NCBI GenBank assembly: GCA_963169055.1
Contig: CAUJFU010000047.1
Span: 1-16,840 of the forward strand
Direction of reading: 5' to 3'
DNA from: Myxococcota bacterium
GTDB lineage: Bacteria; Myxococcota_C; UBA6777
Length of the DNA stretch: 16,840 nt
Positions within the stretch are counted from its first letter, which is position 1. Each line of letters opens with the position of its first letter. Made by a program: the position numbers and the translations under genes. Of the stretch, positions 1-5,806 are shown piece after piece. The notes under the pieces were generated by a model, which was given only the letters and a program-made list of their open reading frames with translations, did not search any database and was not told where the DNA came from.

Positions 1-343
1 CCCACAACGGCTCCGCTTGGAGGGGCGCGAGTACGTCTTTTTTGGCGAGCAGGAAGGCTCGTTTTTCGGATAGCCTTTCGCTAACGATAAATTGACAAAA
101 ATCTCTTATAAATCAAACCAAACATCTTTGGTTGCGCAAAACAACGACAAATTTTGGCTCGATGTTTTTTTTTGTTGATAGCCTATTTCTTTCTGTGGTA
201 GCCTTCTCGATTAGAAGAAATCTGAGATCCTTTGTACTTTGAACATGCTTTTTCGCACAAGGCGCATACCGCGCCTGACCAAGCCATACCGGCTGTATGG
301 CAAAGAAGCTTTGCTCTCTAGAGAGAGTTAATTTCTTATTTCG
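1..343. other. Upstream region without a gene, with hairpin-rich leader
   Basis: No convincing gene lies here. The first ~30 bases share a 13-base match (GCTTGGAGGGGCG) with the inverted strand of the repeat cluster near 3610-3625, so the window may open inside a degenerate repeat copy. A TTGACA sits at 92-97, but the nearest TATAAA (107-112) is only 9 bases away, so I do not call a promoter. Between 261 and 325 there are four small inverted repeats in a row: GGCGC/GCGCC (261-275), GCCATAC/GTATGGC (283-301), CAAAG/CTTTG (301-313) and the palindrome CTCTCTAGAGAG (314-325). They directly precede the lipoprotein gene and could form a structured leader, but no known riboswitch was recognised. Confidence 0.35.
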
Positions 344-355
344 ATGGAGGCTGCG

Positions 356-1699
356 ATGAAATGGACACGGTGGTTGGGTTACGCAGGCGCATTCTCGTTT
401 TTGACGTTGGCGATGGGCGTTGTCATGCCAGGTTGCGGAACCTCTTGTACCTTGTTGAACAATGCGGATGGCTCGGCAACATTGACTTGCGGCGACAAAA
501 CCTATGTGATCAAGCCGGGCGCAAAGGGTGAAGCAGGCGCAACTGGTCCAGCGGGCGCAAAGGGTGAAGCAGGTGCGGCAGGTGCGGCAGGCGCAGCGGG
601 CGCAACAGGTCCAGCGGGCGCAACTGGCGCAGCGGGACAAGACGCGAAGTGTACTGTGACGACGGCAGCGGATGGTTTGACGGCGGAAGTGACATGTGGT
701 GGAGTCACTTTTAAGGTTCGCACAGCAGATGATATCGTCGGTGGTACGGGGTGTACCACCAAGAAATTTGAATGCAACCTTGTGGAAGTGACTTGCGGTA
801 CACAAACCATTCGAGTCGGCGAAAACTCTTGTAAAGAACTCTACTTTGAAGAACTCGATGCTACGAACAACCCTGTAAAGAAGCTGAAAAACGGCGATGC
901 GACGACTGCTGGCGACAAGCTCGAAGTGAACAAGAATTATCGCATTACTATCTTTCACAAACATCTCGGTACTGCCACTGCTCAACCCGATATGCGCTCT
1001 TTCTCCGATGTCCAATGTTCGGATGAAACCGAGTGTCGGCCAGAGTACTGCACTGTGATGAAAAACCGAGGCGACTTCAATCTCGCTTGTACAGCCGATG
1101 CAGATTGTAATACCGGCGGTGTCACCGATCGCATCTGTCGTGGAACGACTACCAAGTTCTGCCACGCGCCCACCACCGTCACCACATGCACACAAGACAG
1201 CGACTGCACAGCCGGTGGCGGCAAGATTTGCGATGGCGGAAAATGCTACGCGATCGCGATCGATCAAAACAAGTTCAGAGAGTGCGAAGTCATTCGTGGG
1301 TATTTCGGGACAAGCAGCCTTTGTATGTTCTATCCCTATCACAACAACACCCCGCTGAAACCCGCTCGTTGTACGTCTGTTCGCTACTCTGGCAATTTTA
1401 AACCCGATCCCCAAGATCCGAGCAAATTGGTGCGAACCTTCCCGGTCGGTAGCACTTGCAATTGGATGAAGTATGCCCGGAGCGTGCAACACGCAAGCAA
1501 CCCGCTTTTGGCTCAACTGTTCTGGAAGGATGGAGCGTATCAACATGGTGCGGGTAATTACGAATTTGTTGGATTCATCCGATTTGCCGACAATACCGTG
1601 AAATTCTTCCGCTACGCTTGGTACACCGAAGCTGAATCGACCGCTTGCGTTTGCCCACCCAACACCACGTTCAATACCACCACCAGCCAGTGCCAATAA
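356..1699 (+). CDS. Collagen-like, cysteine-rich lipoprotein
   Basis: Predicted exported lipoprotein of 447 residues. The start is the ATG at 356: GGAGG at 346-350 lies 5 nt upstream, whereas the in-frame ATG at 344 overlaps that site. The N-terminus is a signal peptide with lipobox MPGC (Cys27). The mature part opens with a short unit ending in Cys45, then 14 uninterrupted Gly-X-Y triplets (about residues 55-96, with GAKGEAGATGPA twice), the signature of a collagen-like triple helix. Two more units resembling the first follow (Cys99-Cys114 and Cys133-Cys147), so the collagen stretch is embedded in Cys-paired beta repeats. Residues ~220-297 hold further Cys-rich 'DADC' and 'DSDC' modules like those of many secreted myxobacterial-type proteins. 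The C-terminal ~150 residues are unrecognised. A surface stalk or adhesin is a guess. No partner gene is evident. Confidence 0.85.
   Translation: MKWTRWLGYAGAFSFLTLAMGVVMPGCGTSCTLLNNADGSATLTCGDKTYVIKPGAKGEAGATGPAGAKGEAGAAGAAGAAGATGPAGATGAAGQDAKCTVTTAADGLTAEVTCGGVTFKVRTADDIVGGTGCTTKKFECNLVEVTCGTQTIRVGENSCKELYFEELDATNNPVKKLKNGDATTAGDKLEVNKNYRITIFHKHLGTATAQPDMRSFSDVQCSDETECRPEYCTVMKNRGDFNLACTADADCNTGGVTDRICRGTTTKFCHAPTTVTTCTQDSDCTAGGGKICDGGKCYAIAIDQNKFRECEVIRGYFGTSSLCMFYPYHNNTPLKPARCTSVRYSGNFKPDPQDPSKLVRTFPVGSTCNWMKYARSVQHASNPLLAQLFWKDGAYQHGAGNYEFVGFIRFADNTVKFFRYAWYTEAESTACVCPPNTTFNTTTSQCQ
518..640 (+). repeat. Gly-X-Y coding tandem repeat
   Basis: This GC-rich stretch encodes the collagen-like triplets. 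A near-identical 24-base segment beginning GGCGCAAAGGGTGAAGCAGG occurs at 518 and again 36 bases later at 554, followed by shorter GCGGCAGG(T/C) and GCAACTGG-type units. All periods are multiples of 9 or 36 bases, so copy-number change would keep the reading frame and only alter the length of the collagen rod. Confidence 0.7.
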
Positions 1700-1780
1700 C
1701 AACCCACCCAAAAAGATCGCACGCCCCAAAACACTTCGTCGCACTTCCTTTGATGTGACGGATATTCGGCGCTCTTCTCC

Positions 1781-1808
1781 TTGACAGACAAAGGCCGCTT
1801 GATATCTA
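1781..1808 (+). promoter_or_regulatory. Possible sigma-70 promoter
   Basis: A perfect TTGACA (1781-1786) is followed after 16 bases by TATCTA (1803-1808), part of GATATCTATAGG. It lies in the gap after the collagen-like lipoprotein gene and about 65 bases upstream of the small membrane protein start, so it would give that gene its own transcript. The -10 match is only partial. Confidence 0.4.
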
Positions 1809-1875
1809 TAGGACTCGCGCAGTCAACGACCCGCTTGAAGAAGCCGACACATAAGCCCTAGAGGTAAAAAAGAAG

Positions 1876-2220
1876 ATGTTGCTTTGGTGGAAACAACAGC
1901 AAAAGAATCCGATGCCTGAGATGCCCTTGCATCCGAAGTGGTTATGGGCGTTTGTGGTTGTGTTGATCGGTTTGACGGGGCTGGGGATGTGGATCGAAGC
2001 GAACCTTCCGTTGGATCCGCAGCGACGGGCGATGCTTGCAGACCCGACATCTGCGTACGAAAGAAACCTTGGCATCGCTTTGATGATCGGCCTAAGCGCG
2101 TCTTTGTTAGTGCGTTGGCGTTCGCAGTACGGATATCTGATCCGTTATGGTGTGTATTGGCTCGTCGGGGCGGGCGGTTTGATGATCGGCTATGCTGCTT
2201 GGTACGGGCTTTTGTGGTAG
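1876..2220 (+). CDS. Small three-helix membrane protein, unknown function
   Basis: I do not recognise this 114-residue protein. It has a short, Trp/Gln/Pro-rich N-terminus, then hydrophobic segments at about residues 22-40, 65-79 and 93-113, consistent with three membrane helices. Between helices 1 and 2 is a ~25-residue polar loop (ANLPLDPQRRAMLADPTSAYERN). A positively charged RWRSQYGYLIR stretch follows helix 2, which by the positive-inside rule suggests that loop is cytoplasmic. The start at 1876 has an AGAAG stretch just upstream and GAGG at 1861-1864. The gene ends only 8 bases before the stop codon of the convergent ADP-ribosylglycohydrolase gene, with no obvious terminator between them. 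Hydrophobic pattern and codon usage make it a likely real gene. Confidence 0.7.
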   Translation: MLLWWKQQQKNPMPEMPLHPKWLWAFVVVLIGLTGLGMWIEANLPLDPQRRAMLADPTSAYERNLGIALMIGLSASLLVRWRSQYGYLIRYGVYWLVGAGGLMIGYAAWYGLLW

Positions 2221-2228
2221 AGACCGAA

Positions 2229-3350
2229 TCAATAGGGCGGAAACAGTCGCCGTAGGCCGTGCAACAAAACAACACAAAAGAAAAAAGCGTTGCGCAAGGG
2301 CAAAAGCGGCCAAGCCAACTTGACGGGTGGGAGGGCGTGGGCGAGAGCGTGGGCAAGCTGTTTCATCCACGCGAGAGATCGGGGGATGTCGCGTAATTCG
2401 GATCTCCATGAAGTCGGCATCTGTTCAGGAGGGGTGTTTGCACCTGCGATGCCCCCAACGATTGCTCCCACCGTATCAGTATCTCCACCAAGGCGGATCG
2501 CGGCTTCTACCGCTGTGCGAAGATCTCCGAGGTGTCGCAACCAACAAAAGATCGCGATCGGAACGGTGTGGTTGATGTAGCCCGTCACCCCGCGCTGTAG
2601 GCCAAGTGCGGTGGAAACCTCGGCTGCGTCGGCGTCTTGTGAAAGGTACTTGCGAACGGTCAGCAAAGCATCGCGCAAGGCGTCTCCTTCTGCGTAAGGC
2701 ATAAGCTGATCGAGTCGCTCGCAGGGAGCGCGGTTTGGAGCGGATGGAGAGAGTAGGCCGGCATGGAGGCGAGCAGCACAAGCGATCAAGAATGCGCCTG
2801 CTTCGGCTTGAGGGTCTGTGTGGGTGAGTCGTGTGCTGATCTTGACGAATCGACGGAGTTGATCGAGGTCGTGGCAAACAAGGCCGAGGATCGGGGCGCG
2901 CATGGCGGGCCCGTTTCCTGCGGAGAATACGCCGCTTTGGTGCGGTGGGAAGCCTACCCAAAGCTTGAGGATGGCGCGCAACGTCGCAAAGCCCACCCCT
3001 GCGGGCAAACCAAGCAACCATCCCCGCAATCGCCACGCGAGCGAGCGTCCGAAGCGTTGCGGATCGCCTTGGGCCGCAAGCCAAGCTTGGGCGGTCATGC
3101 AGTGGTGTTCGGTGTCGTCGCTGATCATGCCGTAGCGACCGACAAAAGCATGTTCGATCGGGGCTGCTCCAAACAGCCGAAACGCACGTCGCGAAGGGAT
3201 GCCTTCGCGTGGAAGCCCCACCGCATCACCGAGTGCAAGGCCCCATAAACATCCGAGGATCTGGGCCTCGGTGGCTTGAGGGGGTCGAAAGACCATCTCC
3301 GAGGTGTCTTGGGCCGTGGCATGGGCTGTTTGAAGAGGAGACGTAGGCAT
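2229..3350 (-). CDS. ADP-ribosylglycohydrolase (DraG/ARH) family protein
   Basis: Predicted 373-residue hydrolase of the family that removes ADP-ribose from proteins or small molecules using two metal ions. Family motifs appear in the expected order: LGDAVGLPREG (res. 40-50), SDDTEHH (77-83; usually S/T-DDT, metal ligands), GNGPAMR (145-151), LTHTDPQAEAGA (175-186) and GGDTDTVGAI (288-297, second metal site). No key acidic residue is missing. The start is taken at 3350; the open frame continues to 3503, but that part is repeat DNA. The only ribosome-site candidate is AAAGG about 12 bases upstream, inside the end of the repeat. Oddly, residues ~347-370 form a hydrophobic tail rich in Phe/Leu, which could attach the enzyme to the membrane. 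No ADP-ribosyltransferase gene is nearby, so the substrate is unknown. Confidence 0.85.
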   Translation of the reverse strand: MPTSPLQTAHATAQDTSEMVFRPPQATEAQILGCLWGLALGDAVGLPREGIPSRRAFRLFGAAPIEHAFVGRYGMISDDTEHHCMTAQAWLAAQGDPQRFGRSLAWRLRGWLLGLPAGVGFATLRAILKLWVGFPPHQSGVFSAGNGPAMRAPILGLVCHDLDQLRRFVKISTRLTHTDPQAEAGAFLIACAARLHAGLLSPSAPNRAPCERLDQLMPYAEGDALRDALLTVRKYLSQDADAAEVSTALGLQRGVTGYINHTVPIAIFCWLRHLGDLRTAVEAAIRLGGDTDTVGAIVGGIAGANTPPEQMPTSWRSELRDIPRSLAWMKQLAHALAHALPPVKLAWPLLPLRNAFFFCVVLLHGLRRLFPPY

Positions 3351-3361
3351 GGGTGGTATGA

Positions 3362-3517
3362 GCCTTTCTTGATGGAAGTTCCGCGTAATGGATGGTTTTT
3401 GTGGGGCGCTGCCCCACGCCCCGCAGGGAGCGCGGCTCCCTTGACCCCGTGAGGGGCGAAGAGAGCAGATGTTTTTCAAACAGACGACTCTCTTGCTTGA
3501 CATCGTGCGAACACGGG
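3362..3517 (-). repeat. ~150-bp intergenic repeat, copy 1 (inverted)
   Basis: Read on the minus strand, this begins CCGTGTTCGC, continues through TCAAGC, GTTTGAAA, CCCCTCAC and GGGTCAAGGG, then a GGGGCAGCGCCCC hairpin, ACAAAAACCATCC, and ends near CCATCAAGAAAGG. The same landmarks in the same order occur on the plus strand at 3778-3941. The end of this copy lies 11 bases from the start codon of the ADP-ribosylglycohydrolase gene. Confidence 0.7.
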
Positions 3518-3618
3518 GATTTTCTCTGCTGTGCCAGTCCCGTGTTGAACTTTTGAGTGGATGGGGCCGTCCACGCGATGCGTGCTGTTCGGCAGAAGCA
3601 GCGCGATCCTCGCCCCTC

Positions 3619-3764
3619 CAAGCGACAAAGTGGTTGGGGTAAAAAGATCACCGCTTTTTATCCCTCACAGGGTCAAGGGGCGATAGTCTATGGTGGGGTG
3701 TGAGGTGAAACCCCACAACATCATTCAACTGCGTAAGTCTTGTATTGATAGGAGTTACGCAGTT
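3619..3764 (+). repeat. ~150-bp intergenic repeat, copy 2
   Basis: This copy shares CAAGC, CCCTCACAGGGTCAAGGGGCGA, GGTGAAACCCCACAA and the terminal inverted pair AACTGCGTAA (3727-3736)/TTACGCAGTT (3755-3764) with copy 3. The terminal arms are a perfect 10-base match around an 18-base loop. Confidence 0.75.
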
Positions 3765-3777
3765 GGCCCAAAAAAAG

Positions 3778-3941
3778 CCGTGTTCGCGAACGCTCAAGCG
3801 GCTGCGCTGTTGGTTTGAAACACCATCGATCACCCCGCCAACACGAGGTCAAGGGGCGACAGTCCCTTGCGGGGTTTGGGGTGGAACCCCACAAAAACCA
3901 CCCAACTGCGTAAGTTCTATCTTGATAGGAGTTACGTAGTT
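3778..3941 (+). repeat. ~150-bp intergenic repeat, copy 3
   Basis: This copy is in tandem with copy 2 after a 13-base gap. It starts CCGTGTTCGC, contains GGTCAAGGGGCGACAGTCCC, GGGTTTGGGGTGGAACCCC and ACAAAAACCACCCAACTGCG, and ends in AACTGCGTAA (3904-3913)/TTACGTAGTT (3932-3941), whose arms differ from copy 2 by one G-T change. Confidence 0.75.
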
Positions 3942-3971
3942 GAAAAGGAAAATCCTGAGATGTCAGCACAT

Positions 3972-4000
3972 TGTAGGGGCGGTTCGCGAACCGCCCGCGC
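3972..4000 (+). repeat. GTAGGGGC palindromic element, copy 1 (partial)
   Basis: It contains the perfect 20-base palindrome GGGCGGTTCGCGAACCGCCC (3977-3996). The 26-base stretch from TGTAGGGG to CCCG is identical to the copy at 16546-16571. The right-hand half of the element is missing or diverged. It separates copy 3 of the other repeat family from the remnant next to arfB. Confidence 0.8.
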
Positions 4001-4025
4001 CCGAACATTGGCCTTTTTCGTATCG

Positions 4026-4050
4026 AACTGCGTAAGTCTCGTATTGATTA
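4026..4050 (+). repeat. Remnant of the ~150-bp repeat in the arfB leader
   Basis: The sequence AACTGCGTAAGTCTCGTATTGATTA matches the right end of copy 2 (3727-3751) except for two or three bases. It stops 21 bases before the arfB ATG, so the arfB untranslated leader is partly repeat-derived. Confidence 0.65.
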
Positions 4051-4071
4051 AGAAAAAAGGAAAAAGAAAAG

Positions 4072-4503
4072 ATGTTTACCGAAGACATAGAGATCCAAGA
4101 AGGTTTATCGATACCCTCCTCGGAGGTGTCGTTTCGTTATGCACGCAGCGGTGGTCCGGGAGGACAGCATGTGAACAAAGTCGAGAGCAAGGTGATCTTG
4201 TTTTTCGATATCGCGGGTTCGCCTTCGTTAAGCGAGGAACAGCGGGCATTGTTGCTTGAGCGTTTGCAGAGTCGCTTGGACAAGGGCGGGGTATTGCAGT
4301 TGACAGCGCAGCGTTTTCGTAGTCAATACCGAAATCGTGAAGACGCGATCGAGCGATTTCAGCTGTTGTTGGCAGAGGCTTTGACCGAAGAAGCCGAGCG
4401 CAAGCCCACCCGCACCCCGTATTTTGTGGAGCGCCGCCGCATTGAAAACAAGCGCCTGCGCGCCCAACGCAAGCAAGACCGCAACTGGCGTTGGGACGAC
4501 TAA
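4072..4503 (+). CDS. arfB: Alternative ribosome-rescue factor ArfB (GGQ-domain peptidyl-tRNA hydrolase)
   Basis: A 143-residue release-factor-like protein, close to the ~140 residues usual for ArfB/YaeJ. The family rescues ribosomes stalled on non-stop mRNA by hydrolysing peptidyl-tRNA in the absence of a stop codon. The catalytic loop reads SGGPGGQHVNKVESKV (about res. 26-41) with the GGQ at 30-32. The codon-recognition domains of true release factors are absent. The C-terminus is highly basic (RRRIENKRLRAQRKQDRNWR, res. 121-140), matching the ArfB tail that enters the empty mRNA channel. The start ATG has a purine-rich leader with AAAGG about 11 nt upstream. The gene is in the same direction as the DUF445 gene but 94 nt before it, so co-transcription is possible, not certain. 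Confidence 0.9.
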   Translation: MFTEDIEIQEGLSIPSSEVSFRYARSGGPGGQHVNKVESKVILFFDIAGSPSLSEEQRALLLERLQSRLDKGGVLQLTAQRFRSQYRNREDAIERFQLLLAEALTEEAERKPTRTPYFVERRRIENKRLRAQRKQDRNWRWDD

Positions 4504-4597
4504 GGCAGAGGCTTGAGCTTTGTCGATGGCTCGAACACCAGAGTTGTTTTCGTCGATGGGACGGGATGGATAGCGCTTGGTTGTAGAGGAGGCATCG

Positions 4598-5794
4598 GTG
4601 GGCGTTGTGCTGTTGTACCTTGCGATCCCTGTGACAAGCGCGTTGGTGGGGTGGGGGACCAATGTTCTTGCGATCAAGATGATGTTTTTTCCGTTGGAGG
4701 CTGTGGGCAAGCCGCCTTTTTTGGGATGGCAAGGGATCATCCCTGCAAAGGTGCGCAAGATGGCGACGATCTGCGTGGAGATGATCTTGGGTCGCTTGAT
4801 CAGCGTGCGAGAGATGTTTGATCGCCTCGATCCGCTGCGGGTGGCCGAAGAGCTGAGGCCGTTGTTGGAGCAGACGACCGAACGGGTGGTGGCGGGCGTG
4901 ATCTCCGAGCAGTATCCGCGCCTTTGGGAAGGGCTTCCTGCGATAGTCAAAGAGCGCACCTACAAACGCTTGCACAAAGAACTGCCTGTGGTGGTCGAAG
5001 AGATCATGCAAGAACTGCAACTGCATATCGAGGAGATCTGCGACGTGCGGCAGATGGTGATCGAGGCGTTTGTGCGCGACAAAGCCTTGCTCAATGCGCT
5101 GTTTTTGCGCTGCGGTAGCAAAGAGTTTGAATTCATCGGTCGTTCGGGGCTGTACTTTGGGTTTTTGTTTGGCCTTGTGCAGATGGGGATCTGGATCGTG
5201 GTGAAGCCGTGGTGGTTGTTGCCGTTGGCCGGGCTTTTGGTGGGGTATGCGACCAATTGGCTTGCGTTGAAGATGGTGTTTGAACCGCGTGAACCAATGA
5301 AGTTCGGCCCATTTGCGTGGCAAGGATTGTTTTTGAAGCGACAACGCGAAGTCTCCCAAGAATACGCTGCGATCTTTGCACGCGAAGTTTTGAATGGAAA
5401 AAATCTGATCGAAGCGATCTTGCGTGGGCCTGCGGCAGATCGGCTGTTTGCGGTGATCGAGCATCACTTGAAGCGAGCGATCGACGAATCTTCGGGCTAT
5501 TCGAAACCGCTGATTCAGGTGGTGGCTGGAACGGCCCAATACATCGCGATGAAGGAGCGGATTGCCAAGCGCGTGATCGAGGAGATGCCGATGGCGCTCG
5601 GTCGGCTACACCAATACACGGATGAGGCTCTTGGGATCGAAGAGACTTTGCGCAACAAGATGAACGAGCTTCCTCCCGCAGATTTTGAAGGGATCTTGCG
5701 CCCGATATTTCAGGAGGATGAGTGGATTTTGATCGCAGTGGGGGCGTTGTTGGGGCTGTTGGTGGGGTTTGCGCAATTGGGATTTCTGTTTTAA
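4598..5794 (+). CDS. DUF445 family membrane protein
   Basis: A 398-residue protein of the DUF445 (YheB/YjiN-like) family, whose function is not established. I start it at GTG 4598, because GAGGAGG at 4586-4592 lies 5 nt upstream; an in-frame TTG at 4577 has no such site. The diagnostic motif occurs twice: GWGTNVLAIKMMFFP (res. 18-32) and GYATNWLALKMVFEP (res. 216-230), each after a hydrophobic segment. This suggests an internal duplication with two membrane anchors. A long charged, probably helical stretch lies between them and another after the second. Hydrophobic segments appear near residues 3-17, ~183-220 and 374-398. It is followed after only 12 bases by the wax ester synthase/DGAT gene, whose ribosome site overlaps this gene's stop, so the two are very likely co-transcribed. 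Confidence 0.85.
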   Translation: MGVVLLYLAIPVTSALVGWGTNVLAIKMMFFPLEAVGKPPFLGWQGIIPAKVRKMATICVEMILGRLISVREMFDRLDPLRVAEELRPLLEQTTERVVAGVISEQYPRLWEGLPAIVKERTYKRLHKELPVVVEEIMQELQLHIEEICDVRQMVIEAFVRDKALLNALFLRCGSKEFEFIGRSGLYFGFLFGLVQMGIWIVVKPWWLLPLAGLLVGYATNWLALKMVFEPREPMKFGPFAWQGLFLKRQREVSQEYAAIFAREVLNGKNLIEAILRGPAADRLFAVIEHHLKRAIDESSGYSKPLIQVVAGTAQYIAMKERIAKRVIEEMPMALGRLHQYTDEALGIEETLRNKMNELPPADFEGILRPIFQEDEWILIAVGALLGLLVGFAQLGFLF

Positions 5795-5806
5795 GGGTCG
5801 TTTTGG

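Larger units (their letters stand above)
3351..4071. other. 720-bp gene-free, repeat-filled intergenic region
   Basis: This gap lies between the divergent ADP-ribosylglycohydrolase gene and arfB. Short open frames here have no protein-like character. It is made almost entirely of repeats: one inverted and two direct copies of a ~150-bp family, a remnant of a fourth next to arfB, and one GTAGGGGC palindromic element. An unassigned hairpin-like pair AACACGGG/CCCGTGTT (3510-3517 and 3539-3546) lies at the edge of the first copy. Confidence 0.75.

Noticed and set aside
92-112. TTGACA (92-97) with TATAAA (107-112) as a promoter for the lipoprotein gene
   Set aside because: The spacing is only 9 bases, too short for a sigma-70 promoter, and no good -10 lies 16-18 bases from the TTGACA.
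113-1744. A 543-codon open frame antisense to the collagen-like lipoprotein gene
   Set aside because: It mirrors the sense gene's codon bias. It reads as Cys/Arg/Ala low-complexity sequence without domains, while the sense strand has a signal peptide, Gly-X-Y repeats and a strong ribosome site.
3351-3503. N-terminal extension of the ADP-ribosylglycohydrolase frame to 3503
   Set aside because: The extension is encoded by the repeat copy and has no family similarity; the ATG at 3350 is the sensible start.
3619-3941. The tandem repeats considered as a CRISPR array
   Set aside because: There are only two direct units of ~150 bp with internal hairpins and a 13-base gap; no short repeats with regular unique spacers and no cas genes.
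4076-5539. A 487-codon open frame antisense to arfB and the DUF445 gene
   Set aside because: It spans two recognisable genes and their gap, is His/Gln/Arg-rich without motifs, and has no ribosome site.
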